From the NCBI GenBank assembly GCA_946631075.1, contig CAMOZS010000001.1, positions 1 to 35,093 on the forward strand: a stretch of DNA of 35,093 nt, read 5' to 3'. This DNA is from an uncultured Bacillota bacterium (lineage in GTDB: Bacteria > Bacillota > Clostridia > Peptostreptococcales > Anaerovoracaceae). The position numbers were made by a program, and so were the translations under genes. The notes under the pieces are model-generated. The model was not told where the DNA came from and ran no database searches. It was given only the letters and a program-made list of their open reading frames with translations. Position 1 is the stretch's first letter. Every line of letters starts with the position of its first letter. This document shows, piece after piece, positions 15,066 to 23,580 of the stretch.

Positions 15066-17537
15066 TCATTTAGCGACGATGTTGATGAGCCTGCCGGGAA
15101 CAGCAATGGTCTTGATGACATTCTTTCCTTCGGTCAGACCCCTGATCGTCTCATCCTCGGCCGCGATGGCCAGCATGTCGTCTCTGGTCGCATCGCCCGG
15201 GATATCTATCTTAGCTTTATTCTTACCGTTGATCTGGACGACGATCTCGATGGTGTCTTTGACCAGGGCGTCCGGATCATAGGAAGGCCAGCTCTGCGCG
15301 TAGGCCCTGCCCTCATAGCCCAGGTGCTCCCACATTTCCTCTGTGACATGGGGAACGAAGGGAGCCAGCAGGACGACCAGGGTCCGGATCGCGCAGGCAA
15401 ACAGTGTTTCGTTCACATCGCCTTCTCTGTATTTGTACATTTCGTTGACCAGTTCCATGATGGAGCTGATGGCCGTATTGAAGTTGAACCTCTCGCCGAT
15501 GTCCTCGGTCACCTTCTTGATGGTGTAGTTCAGGGTGTAGGCCAGCTTGCGGTCGGCGTCGTTTCTGATCTCGTACTCGCCCGGGACCGCCTTTTCGTAG
15601 TTGGCCTTGAAATCGTAGACCATCCGGTAGACACGGTTGAGGAAACGGAAGGATCCTTCTACTCCGCGGTCGGACCAGTCCAGCTCACGTTCCGGCGGCG
15701 CCGCGAACAGGATGAAGAGACGGGCCGTATCCGCGCCGTACTTCTCGATGATCTCCGCCGGGCTGACCACGTTGCCCAGAGACTTGCTCATCTTGGCTCC
15801 GTCCTTGATGACCATGCCCTGGGTCAGCAGGTTCTGGAAAGGCTCCTCGCTTGAGGTCAGGCCCAGATCATAGAGGGCCATCTGGAAGAACCTGGCGTAC
15901 ATCAGGTGAAGGATAGCGTGCTCCACTCCGCCGATATACTGGTCGACGTTCATCCAGTAGTCCGCCTTTTCCTTGCTGAAGGCCTGCTCGGTATTCCTGG
16001 CGTCGGTGTAACGGAGGAAGTACCAGGAGGAATCCAGGAAGGTATCCATGGTATCCAGCTCTCTCTTGGCCGGCTTGCCGCAGCAGGGACATACGGTGTC
16101 CGCGAAGGTCTTGGAAGTCGCCAGGGGGGATTCTCCCTTGCCGGTGAATTCCACGTCGGTGGGCAGCATGACCGGAAGGTTCTCTTCCTTCTCAGGCACC
16201 CAGCCGCAGTCCTCGCAGTAGATCATGGGGATGGGTGTTCCCCAGTATCTCTGACGGGAGATCAGCCAGTCCCGCAGACGGTAGGTGATGGTCGGCTCTC
16301 CGATCCCTCTCTCTTTGGCGACCAGGGCGATCTTCTCGATGGCTTCCTTATTGTTCATTCCGGAGAACTCGCCGGAATTGATCAGAACGCCTTCAGCGGC
16401 GCAGGCTTCCTTGAGGTCGTTGACATCCACTTCCGGATCCTGGGGATCGATGACCGGGATGATCTCCAGATCGAACTTTTTGGCGAAGTCAAAGTCTCTC
16501 TGGTCGTGAGCCGGAACGCCCATGACAGCGCCGGTCCCGTAGCCCATGAGGACGTAGTCGGAAATGTAGATGGGCATAGGCTTCTTGGTAAAGGGATTGA
16601 CGGCGTAGCGTCCGATGAAGACGCCGGTCTTCTCGTTGGTTGTGGATGTACGCTCGATCTCCGTCATGTGGGCGCAGCGGTCGATGTATTCTCTGACCGG
16701 AGCCTCATATTCGGTTCCCTCTACCATGGGGATCACGTCCGGATACTCCGGAGCCAGGACCATGAAGGTGGTTCCGTAGATGGTGTCGATCCTGGTGGTG
16801 AATACGGTCAGCTTCTCCTCTCTGTCCTGGACATCAAAGGTCGCCAGGGCGCCCTTGGATTTACCGATCCAGTTTCTCTGCATGGTCTTGACCTTGGTCG
16901 GCCATCCATCCAGCGTATCCAGGTTTTGCAGGAGCCGGTCCGCGTAATCGGTGATCTTGAAGTACCACTGGGACAGGTCCTTCTTGCCTACCGGCGACTT
17001 GCACCGCTCGCAGCAGCCGTCGACGACCTGTTCATTGGCCAGTACCGTCTGGCAGCTGGGGCACCAGTTGACCTGGCTCTCCTTCTTATAGGCCAGGCCC
17101 TTCTTGTAGAACTGGATGAAGATCCACTGCATCCAGCGGTAGTATTCCGGATGGCAGGTGGCCACTTCCCTGTTCCAGTCATAGGACAGGCCCATCTGCT
17201 TCAGCTGGTCCTGCATGTCGCTGATGTTTGCCCAGGTCCAGTCAGCAGGCGCAACGTTATGCTTGATGGCCGCGTTCTCCGCCGGGAGCCCGAATCCGTC
17301 CCATCCCATCGGATGGAGGACGTTGAAGCCGTTCATGGTCTTGAAACGGGCAAGGACGTCACCGATGGAATAGTTCCTCACGTGACCCATGTGGAGCTTG
17401 CCTGACGGGTAAGGGAACATTTCCAGGACGTAATACTTCTCTTTGTCCGGATCCTCGCTGACCCGGAAAGCATCCTCCTTCTCCCAGATCTGCTGCCATT
17501 TCTTCTCGATCTCTGTGAAATTGTACTTCTCTAACAT
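15066..17537 (-). CDS. leuS: Leucyl-tRNA synthetase
   Basis: 823 residues, full length, class I synthetase of the bacterial type. HMGH (49-52, the HIGH motif) and KMSKS (in DGAKMSKSLGNVV) are intact. Zinc-ribbon cysteines are present (WCPSCQTVLANEQ with CCERCKSPV; a second set CEDCGWVPEKE with CPCCGK). The editing (CP1) domain with TTRIDTIYGTTFMVLAPE and the conserved T-rich GTGAVMGVPAHDQRD is complete, so misacylated tRNA can be cleared. The gene has no T-box leader; it follows rsfS after only 24 bases and is probably transcribed with it. Two tRNA-Leu genes occur elsewhere in this window. Confidence 0.98.
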   Translation of the reverse strand: MLEKYNFTEIEKKWQQIWEKEDAFRVSEDPDKEKYYVLEMFPYPSGKLHMGHVRNYSIGDVLARFKTMNGFNVLHPMGWDGFGLPAENAAIKHNVAPADWTWANISDMQDQLKQMGLSYDWNREVATCHPEYYRWMQWIFIQFYKKGLAYKKESQVNWCPSCQTVLANEQVVDGCCERCKSPVGKKDLSQWYFKITDYADRLLQNLDTLDGWPTKVKTMQRNWIGKSKGALATFDVQDREEKLTVFTTRIDTIYGTTFMVLAPEYPDVIPMVEGTEYEAPVREYIDRCAHMTEIERTSTTNEKTGVFIGRYAVNPFTKKPMPIYISDYVLMGYGTGAVMGVPAHDQRDFDFAKKFDLEIIPVIDPQDPEVDVNDLKEACAAEGVLINSGEFSGMNNKEAIEKIALVAKERGIGEPTITYRLRDWLISRQRYWGTPIPMIYCEDCGWVPEKEENLPVMLPTDVEFTGKGESPLATSKTFADTVCPCCGKPAKRELDTMDTFLDSSWYFLRYTDARNTEQAFSKEKADYWMNVDQYIGGVEHAILHLMYARFFQMALYDLGLTSSEEPFQNLLTQGMVIKDGAKMSKSLGNVVSPAEIIEKYGADTARLFILFAAPPERELDWSDRGVEGSFRFLNRVYRMVYDFKANYEKAVPGEYEIRNDADRKLAYTLNYTIKKVTEDIGERFNFNTAISSIMELVNEMYKYREGDVNETLFACAIRTLVVLLAPFVPHVTEEMWEHLGYEGRAYAQSWPSYDPDALVKDTIEIVVQINGKNKAKIDIPGDATRDDMLAIAAEDETIRGLTEGKNVIKTIAVPGRLINIVAK

Positions 17538-17561
17538 TGCTACCTACTTACCTCCATAATT

Positions 17562-17906
17562 CTATTCGCAGGTGACCATTTCGCAGTCGCCCCAGATTTT
17601 CTCGATATTATACTTCTCCCGCATCTCCACGGTCAGTATATTGACGATGACATCGCCGTAGTCCATCAGGATCCATCCCGAATCCTTCTTGCCCTCCACG
17701 CTCTTGGGAAAGATCTCCATGGGTTCCAGCAGATCTTCCACGTAGTCCTTGAGGGCTTCCAGCTGCCGCTGGCTTCCGGCAGACCCCATCACAAAGTAAT
17801 CCGCAAAGGATGACTTGGGGCTGATGTCGATGATACAGACATCGCCTGCTTTATTATCGCTTAGTTTCTTTGCGATCTTCTGAGCCATTTCTTTTGGTTC
17901 AAGCAT
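17562..17906 (-). CDS. rsfS: Ribosomal silencing factor RsfS
   Basis: 114 residues, full length. Conserved segments are DVCIIDISPKSSFADYFVMGSAGSQRQLEAL and the C-terminal half with SGWILMDYGDVIVNIL and REKYNIEKIWGD. RsfS binds ribosomal protein uL14 and blocks 30S-50S joining when nutrients are short. The first ATG overlaps the end of the NadD-YqeK gene by 8 bases. The nadD-yqeK-rsfS order equals Bacillus yqeJ-yqeK-yqeL. Confidence 0.95.
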   Translation of the reverse strand: MLEPKEMAQKIAKKLSDNKAGDVCIIDISPKSSFADYFVMGSAGSQRQLEALKDYVEDLLEPMEIFPKSVEGKKDSGWILMDYGDVIVNILTVEMREKYNIEKIWGDCEMVTCE

Positions 17907-19095
17907 GTTCCTTCTCCTCTCGTTCAGGATCTCTTTTATCTTTCAGATACGCAAGGGCATCTGTCGTATCGGTATCGATGAAGGCTCCCTTCTTTTTCAG
18001 GTAGCCCACGGTCCTCTCCAGCATGCAAAGGCAGGCTTTGTCCAGGTCGGTCCTGGCCAGGTCCCGGATGACATCTACTGACGGATAGATTCGCCCCGGT
18101 TCGATGCCGTCGGCCAGGAAGACCACCTTCTCCAGAAGGCTCATCCCCGCCCGGCCGGTGGTATGGTAGGAAACGGCGTTCAGGATATCCTGATCCCCGA
18201 TCCCGAAATCCCGCTCCATCAGGCAGCGGGCGATCTTGCTGTGAGCAAGATTGGGGTTGTCTATGTATTTGGGATCCAGCCCGAAGGTCCGGACCTGCCG
18301 GTTCATTTCCTCCCTGGTCAGGTTCTTGGCCATGTCGTGGAAGATGGAGGCCGTCACAGCCTTTGCGGGATCTGCCCCGAACCGTCTGGCCAGCGCCGCG
18401 GCCTCGTCCGCCACCCTGCAGGTGTGGACCAGGCGGGACTCCTTGAGATGTTCCTTGATATAGGCGAATCCCCGGTCGTTGATGGTCCTGCCGCTGTATA
18501 GGCCCCGGCTGCGGATGTAGTCCTCGACCGCCTGGGGGATCAGGTCCCCGGCCGGCGCTCCCGAGGCCAGCCTCTCTCTGATCTCGGTGGCGGAGATGTC
18601 GAACTGTTCGTTGCGGATCACCAGGATCTCGGTGCCGTAGGTCTCCTTGAGACGGCGGACGCATCTGTCCAGTTCCTCATCTTCGTATCCGGGCCGGCTG
18701 CCGACGATGAAGCTGTATGTGGTCAGCAGCTCCTCGGCGTGCATCCAGGTGTCCAGCTTCAGTATGGAATCGGTCCCGGTGATGAAGCATATCCTGGAAT
18801 CGGGTCCGAAACGCTCCTGCATGGCCCGAAGGGTCAGGTAAGTATAGGAGACCCCTTCCTGGTCAAGTTCGTAGCTGCAGGGCTCGATCCGTTCTTCCCC
18901 GGCAAGGGCCAGACGGAGCATCTCCATCCTGTCCTCCCCCGAGGCCGGCATCCGGTCCTGCTTAAAGGGCTGCAGCCTGGCCGGGATCAGAAGGACCCGG
19001 TCAAGACCGGCCTGGGCCAGAGCGTCCCGGGCAAGGCCTACGTGGCCTGAATGGACCGGATCGAAGCTTCCTCCCAGTATGCCGATCTTTTTCAT
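17899..19095 (-). CDS. nadD-yqeK: NadD-YqeK fusion: nicotinate-nucleotide adenylyltransferase plus HD-domain Ap4A hydrolase
   Basis: 398 residues in one uninterrupted frame. The N-terminal half (about 1-200) is NadD: GGSFDPVHSGH (8-18), FITGTDSILKLDTW and ISATEIR (167-173). It adenylates nicotinate mononucleotide in NAD synthesis. The C-terminal half (about 205-385) is a YqeK-type HD domain: H224 in LVHTCRVADEA, the HD pair at 253-254 (FHDMAKN), H285 in AHSKIA and YHTTGRAGM. YqeK proteins cleave diadenosine tetraphosphate. In Bacillus these are two adjacent genes, yqeJ and yqeK. A GTG at 19098 also fits, but the ATG at 19095 is one codon later and overlaps the aspS stop by one base (TGATG), so I prefer it. 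No frameshift or linker repeat is visible at the joint. Confidence 0.92.
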   Translation of the reverse strand: MKKIGILGGSFDPVHSGHVGLARDALAQAGLDRVLLIPARLQPFKQDRMPASGEDRMEMLRLALAGEERIEPCSYELDQEGVSYTYLTLRAMQERFGPDSRICFITGTDSILKLDTWMHAEELLTTYSFIVGSRPGYEDEELDRCVRRLKETYGTEILVIRNEQFDISATEIRERLASGAPAGDLIPQAVEDYIRSRGLYSGRTINDRGFAYIKEHLKESRLVHTCRVADEAAALARRFGADPAKAVTASIFHDMAKNLTREEMNRQVRTFGLDPKYIDNPNLAHSKIARCLMERDFGIGDQDILNAVSYHTTGRAGMSLLEKVVFLADGIEPGRIYPSVDVIRDLARTDLDKACLCMLERTVGYLKKKGAFIDTDTTDALAYLKDKRDPEREEKEHA

Positions 19096-20861
19096 CACTC
19101 TTCTCTCAGCCGGATGCCAAGCTCCTCCAGCTGGGTCTCATCGACCAGTCCCGGAGCCTCGCTGACCATGCACTGGGCAGCCTGGTTCTTGGGGAAGGCG
19201 ATGACTTCACGGATGGATTTCTCCCCGGTCAGGAGCATGACCAGACGGTCAAGTCCGTAGGCAAGTCCGCCGTGAGGCGGCGTGCCGTAGCGGAAGGCTT
19301 CCACCAGGAACCCGAACTTCTCGTTGATCTCCTCTTCTCCCATGTTCAGGGCCTTGAACATATCCTCCTGCATATCCTTGTCGTGGATACGGATGCTGCC
19401 TCCGCCAAGCTCTACGCCGTTGAGGACGATGTCGTAGGCGTTGGCCTTGCAGGAATGAGGATCGGTCTTGAGAAGGTCCGCGTCCTCTGCCTTGGGGGAA
19501 GTAAACGGATGATGCATAGCCGACCACCGGTCCTCCTTCTCGTCGTACTCGAAGAGGGGGAAATCGACCACCCACAGGAAGTTGAACTGCTGGTCATCCA
19601 GAAGTCCCAGTTCTCCCGCCATATGTCTTCTCAGGAAGCCCAGGGCATCCCAGACGACTTTATTAGTATCGCTGACGATCAGGATCAGGTCGCCGTCCTT
19701 GGCTCCCATCCGGTCCGCGATCTCCTTCAGCTGCTCGGGGGTAAAGAACTTGTTGACGGAGGAGGATACGCCGTCGGCGGTCACCTTCATCCATACCATG
19801 CCTTTGGCCCCGTAGCTCTTGATGGCTTCGGTCAGCTTATCGATCTTCTTTCTTGTGTAGGTCTGAGCCGCCCCGTCCACACAGATGCCCCGGACGCTGC
19901 CGCCCTTTTCGATGGCGTCGGTGAAGACCTTGAATTCGCAGTCTCTGACCATGTCGGTGATATCCTGGAGCTCAAAACCGAATCTGGTGTCCGGCTTGTC
20001 GCTGCCGTAGCGGTCCATGGCTTCCTGCCAGGTCATCCGCGGGAAAGGAGTCTCCAGGTCGATCCCCTTCAGCTCTTTGAAGACACGCTTCATGAAGCCT
20101 TCCTGGATCTCGATGACATCGTCCACTTCCACGAAGGACATCTCCAGGTCGATCTGGGTGAATTCCGGCTGCCGGTCCGCCCGCAGGTCTTCGTCACGGA
20201 AGCACTTGACCACCTGGAAATACCGGTCGGTCCCGCCTACCATCAGCAGCTGCTTGAAGGTCTGGGGAGACTGGGGCAGCGCGTAGAAGCGGCCCGGGTT
20301 GACCCGGCTGGGGACCAGATAGTCCCTGGCTCCTTCCGGAGTGGACTTGATCAGCATGGGAGTCTCCACCTCGGTGAAGCCGTTCTCCGCGAAATAGTTT
20401 CTGGCGATGTTGGTCAGTTTGGCCCGGAAGGTCAGGTTGTCCTGCATCTTCTTCTTTCTCAGGTCCAGATATCTGTACTTCAGACGAAGGTTATCGTCTA
20501 CGTTGTCGTCATCCTTGATGTAGATCGGCGGAGTCTCCGCTTCGGAGTAGATCACCAGCTCCTCGGCCAGGATCTCGATGTCGCCTGTGGGCAGGTCCGG
20601 ATTCTTGGATTCTCTCTCCGCTACCTTGCCTCTGACGCCGACCACGTACTCGCTTCTCAGGCTGTCCGCCTTCTCGAACAGTTCCTGGGGGATCTGGTCG
20701 TTGAAGACCACCTGGCTGATGCCGGTCTTATCTCTCACATCGCAGAAGATCAGGCCGCCCAGATTTCTCCTCTTGGCCACCCAGCCGTTCAGTGAAACGG
20801 TCTGGCCGATGTGTTCGCTTCTCAGGTCGCCGCACATGTGTGTGCGCTTCATTATTGCCAT
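19095..20861 (-). CDS. aspS: Aspartyl-tRNA synthetase
   Basis: 588 residues, bacterial-type class II enzyme. An N-terminal OB anticodon-binding domain (about 1-110, with SLNGWVAKRRNLGGLIFCDVRD) precedes the catalytic core: YRYLDLRKKKMQDNL, QSPQTFKQLLMVGGTDRYFQVVKCFRDEDLRADRQPEFTQ-type motif 2, a GAD insertion domain and the motif 3 region GLAYGLDRLVMLLTG. The segment FPKNQAAQCMVSEAP near the end is typical. Whether it also charges tRNA-Asn cannot be told here. It lies 16 bases after hisS, the common hisS-aspS pair of Bacillota, and overlaps the next start by one base. Confidence 0.97.
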   Translation of the reverse strand: MAIMKRTHMCGDLRSEHIGQTVSLNGWVAKRRNLGGLIFCDVRDKTGISQVVFNDQIPQELFEKADSLRSEYVVGVRGKVAERESKNPDLPTGDIEILAEELVIYSEAETPPIYIKDDDNVDDNLRLKYRYLDLRKKKMQDNLTFRAKLTNIARNYFAENGFTEVETPMLIKSTPEGARDYLVPSRVNPGRFYALPQSPQTFKQLLMVGGTDRYFQVVKCFRDEDLRADRQPEFTQIDLEMSFVEVDDVIEIQEGFMKRVFKELKGIDLETPFPRMTWQEAMDRYGSDKPDTRFGFELQDITDMVRDCEFKVFTDAIEKGGSVRGICVDGAAQTYTRKKIDKLTEAIKSYGAKGMVWMKVTADGVSSSVNKFFTPEQLKEIADRMGAKDGDLILIVSDTNKVVWDALGFLRRHMAGELGLLDDQQFNFLWVVDFPLFEYDEKEDRWSAMHHPFTSPKAEDADLLKTDPHSCKANAYDIVLNGVELGGGSIRIHDKDMQEDMFKALNMGEEEINEKFGFLVEAFRYGTPPHGGLAYGLDRLVMLLTGEKSIREVIAFPKNQAAQCMVSEAPGLVDETQLEELGIRLREE

Positions 20862-20877
20862 TTATATTCGTCCTTTC

Positions 20878-22128
20878 TTATTTCAGTGCTTCCACGATCC
20901 CGTCGATCGCGACTTCCGTCTGCTCTCCGCTCTCCATGTCCTTGATGGTCAGCTTGCCGCTCTCCAGCTCGCTGTCGCCGATGACGATGGTCTTGGCGGC
21001 CCCGATCCTGTTGGCGTGCTTGAACTGGTTCTTCAGGTTCCTGCCCATCACGTCCATCTGGACCGTGATATCGGCGTCACGCAGCTCTTTCATCAGCTTG
21101 AGAGCAGCCATCTTGCCGGCGTCTCCCATGTAGGCGATGAAGACTTCCGTGCCCGGTTCCTTGGGGATCTCGAAGCCGCAGGCTTCCATGGTCATGAGCA
21201 TACGCTCCTTGCCCATGCCCCAGCCGACTCCCGGGGTGGACGGTCCGCCGATCTCCTCGACCAGGCCGTCATATCTTCCGCCGCCGCAGACCGTACCCTG
21301 AGCACCAATCTTGGTGGTGACGAACTCAAAAGCTGTCTTGGTATAGTAATCCAGACCGCGGACGATCTTGGGATTGACTTCGTATTCGATGCCGAAGGCG
21401 TCCAGATTGGCCTTGAGCTCTTCAAATGCCGTCCGGCACTCATCGCAGAGATAGTCCAGCATCATGGGAGCATCCTTGACCAGCTCCTGGTCGATGGGAG
21501 ACTTGCAGTCCAGGATACGCATGGGGTTGGTGTGATAGCGCTCCTGACAGGTCGGACAGAGCTGATCGTACTTGGGCTTCAGGAAATCCTTGAGGGCAGT
21601 CCTGTGCTCCCCTCTGCACTTGGGACATCCTACGCTGTTGATTTCCAGCTTCACATCGGTGATCCCCATGGACTTGATGAACTCGTATCCGATGGCGATG
21701 ATCTCCGCATCCGCCATCATATCGGTGGTCCCGAAGGTCTCCACGCCGAACTGGTGGAACTCTCTCAGACGGCCCGACTGGGGCTTCTCATAGCGGAAGC
21801 AGGGAATGTTATAGTAATACTTGTTGGGCTGGATGCCGGCGTATTCCTTATGCTCCACATAGGCCCGGACTACCGGGGAAGTCCCTTCCGGACGCAGGGT
21901 GATGCTCCGGCCGGCGAAATCCTTGAAGGTGTACATTTCCTTCTGAACGATATCGGTCGTATCGCCTACACCGCGGTGGAAGAGCTCGGTATGCTCGAAT
22001 ACCGGTGTGCGGATCTCCTGAAAACCGTACTTACGGCAGGTCTCAGCGAATTTCTCCTCCAGATAGTGCCACTTGTATGCCTCCTGAGGCATGACATCCT
22101 TGGTTCCTTTCGGTGCGTTTGTTAACAT
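20878..22128 (-). CDS. hisS: Histidyl-tRNA synthetase
   Basis: 416 residues, full length. Class II motif 2 (RPEGTSPVVRAY), the histidine-A motif (GLDYYTKTAFEF) and GGGRYDGLV are intact, followed by the C-terminal anticodon domain. A cysteine-rich segment interrupts the central part: C168 and C171 (CPKC), C191 and C194 (CPTC), C208, C228 and C231 (CDEC). This looks like a structural zinc-binding insertion, which some clostridial HisRS carry. No T-box leader is present; the start lies 15 bases after hemZ. Confidence 0.96.
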   Translation of the reverse strand: MLTNAPKGTKDVMPQEAYKWHYLEEKFAETCRKYGFQEIRTPVFEHTELFHRGVGDTTDIVQKEMYTFKDFAGRSITLRPEGTSPVVRAYVEHKEYAGIQPNKYYYNIPCFRYEKPQSGRLREFHQFGVETFGTTDMMADAEIIAIGYEFIKSMGITDVKLEINSVGCPKCRGEHRTALKDFLKPKYDQLCPTCQERYHTNPMRILDCKSPIDQELVKDAPMMLDYLCDECRTAFEELKANLDAFGIEYEVNPKIVRGLDYYTKTAFEFVTTKIGAQGTVCGGGRYDGLVEEIGGPSTPGVGWGMGKERMLMTMEACGFEIPKEPGTEVFIAYMGDAGKMAALKLMKELRDADITVQMDVMGRNLKNQFKHANRIGAAKTIVIGDSELESGKLTIKDMESGEQTEVAIDGIVEALK

Positions 22129-22143
22129 TGTTCATTCCTCCAC

Positions 22144-23580
22144 TTATTCTGTCGTCTGGCCAAAAAACTTATTCCGCTTCCTGGCGATCATTTCATCGAT
22201 TCGCTCGATGTAGATTTCATAATTGGATACATTGGCGACCCGTTCCAGCCGGTTCTCCGCCGGGAAAAAGATCTTGCTGATCCCTCCTGCTCCCAGGGCC
22301 AGGATCGACTGCCGTTCCTCCATGATCCTGATATTATAAACAGAGATCTTATCCTCTCTGCAATATCCGATGTTCTCCGTGCTCCCGGAGGTGTGCTTCT
22401 GCCGGTAGAGGTAATAGGGCCGGAAGCCCTCTCTGCGCAGCCTCTCCGACGCGTGGGCCAGCATCTCCTCCCTCAGCAGCTCTTCTTTGTAATTGAAGTT
22501 CTCGTCCATCTCCTTGAGCCGGGATGCCCTTTTCACCGCCAGGGTGTGCAGGGTGATGTTGTCCGCCCCAAGGCCGATCACCCGGTCCAGGCTCTCTGCA
22601 AAGTCTGGGAAGTCCTCTCCGGGAAGGCCGGCGATCAGATCCGTGTTGATGCACTGGAATCCGGCGGCCTTGGCTATCCTGAAGGCCTCTTCCGTTTCTT
22701 CGACCGTATGCCTGCGGCCGATCAGGTCCAGGGTCTCCTGCTTCATGGACTGGGGATTGATGCTGATCCGGTCAACTCCCCTCTTCCGCAGGACCGAGAG
22801 CTTATCTTCGGTGATGGTGTCCGGCCGGCCCGCTTCCACGGTGAATTCCCGGCAGGAGCTCAGGTCGAAATGACCTTCCACCAGGCCCAGGAGCCAGTCC
22901 AGCTGGCCAGCGTCCAGGGTGGTCGGTGTCCCTCCCCCGAAATAGACCGATTCGATCCGGAAGCCGTCTTCTGCTGCCGCAGCCCCGGCATACTCGATCT
23001 CCTTGCCCAGGGCCTGCAGATAGCGGGCGATCTCCTCTTTTCCCACCTGGTTTGAGGTGAAAGAACAGTAGAGACATCTGGTGGGACAGAAGGGTATGCC
23101 CAGATAGACCGACAGGCTTTTCCTGCCCGGATCTCCTGCCGTCTGCCTCTGGTAGTCCATGATCTCCGTGGCCAGCTGCCTTTTGGCCGGATGGACCAGG
23201 TAGCGGTCCCTGAGGACGGCCTCCGTTCCTTGCTCCCGGCTTTCGGCCTTCCTCTGTCCGAAGGTCAGCTCCCAGGTAAGCTTGACCGGGCGGATCCCGG
23301 TCAGGATCCCCCACTTGGGCGACTTGCCCGTATGCTTCTCAAGGTCCCGGTAGATCTGCCTCTTGACCGCGTCGGCGTCTCCGTCGTAGCAGTATTCCAG
23401 GAGGACGGCCGGCTCTTCGGCCGGGTCCTGGCTCTCCTGCGGCCCACCAGCCTTTGGATCAGCCTCCGGACCAGCCTTTGCATCAGCGTTCAGCCGGTAT
23501 TCCGACGGCTGCAGGAAGACCTTGATCAGCTCTTCGTATGGATTCAGTTTGTCTGTTCCTGTTATGCGGATATCAAACAA
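22144..23580 (-). CDS. hemZ: HemZ-type radical SAM protein (coproporphyrinogen dehydrogenase-like)
   Basis: 478 residues with a TTG start. The radical SAM cluster motif is CPTRCLYC (C165, C169, C172), followed by VYFGGGTPTTLDAGQLDWLL and the HemN-like C-terminal part. HemZ is related to oxygen-independent coproporphyrinogen oxidase, but many HemZ-like proteins have untested substrates. An open frame runs up to an ATG at 23649, but those 23 residues overlap the MBL gene and do not look like the family. HemZ proteins usually begin close to the segment FDIRITGTDKLNPYEELIKVF; a TTG at 23580 sits exactly there, 10 bases after AGGAG. It overlaps the MBL stop by 8 bases. A 24-base tandem repeat lies in codons 33-48. 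The order MBL-hemZ-hisS is usual in Clostridia. Confidence 0.88.
   Translation of the reverse strand: MFDIRITGTDKLNPYEELIKVFLQPSEYRLNADAKAGPEADPKAGGPQESQDPAEEPAVLLEYCYDGDADAVKRQIYRDLEKHTGKSPKWGILTGIRPVKLTWELTFGQRKAESREQGTEAVLRDRYLVHPAKRQLATEIMDYQRQTAGDPGRKSLSVYLGIPFCPTRCLYCSFTSNQVGKEEIARYLQALGKEIEYAGAAAAEDGFRIESVYFGGGTPTTLDAGQLDWLLGLVEGHFDLSSCREFTVEAGRPDTITEDKLSVLRKRGVDRISINPQSMKQETLDLIGRRHTVEETEEAFRIAKAAGFQCINTDLIAGLPGEDFPDFAESLDRVIGLGADNITLHTLAVKRASRLKEMDENFNYKEELLREEMLAHASERLRREGFRPYYLYRQKHTSGSTENIGYCREDKISVYNIRIMEERQSILALGAGGISKIFFPAENRLERVANVSNYEIYIERIDEMIARKRNKFFGQTTE
23446..23487. repeat. Imperfect 24-base tandem repeat inside hemZ
   Basis: Two 18-base copies differing at one base (ACCAGCCTTTGGATCAGC at 23446-23463; ACCAGCCTTTGCATCAGC at 23470-23487) are spaced with a period of 24. 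They encode an in-frame Ala/Asp/Lys/Pro-rich stretch of 16 residues not expected in the family core. Confidence 0.8.

Noticed and set aside
15906..17405. Plus-strand frame of 499 codons opposite leuS
   Set aside because: Antisense to an intact leuS with no recognisable domain; a shadow frame.
19272..20795. Plus-strand frame of 507 codons opposite aspS
   Set aside because: Mirror of aspS codons, rich in His/Asp/Val/Leu, no domain seen.
20862..20877. T-box leaders for hisS, aspS or leuS
   Set aside because: Gaps before these genes are 15-24 bases, far too short for a T-box.
20578..22125. Plus-strand frame of 515 codons opposite hisS and the aspS start
   Set aside because: Spans two intact antisense genes and shows no family signature.
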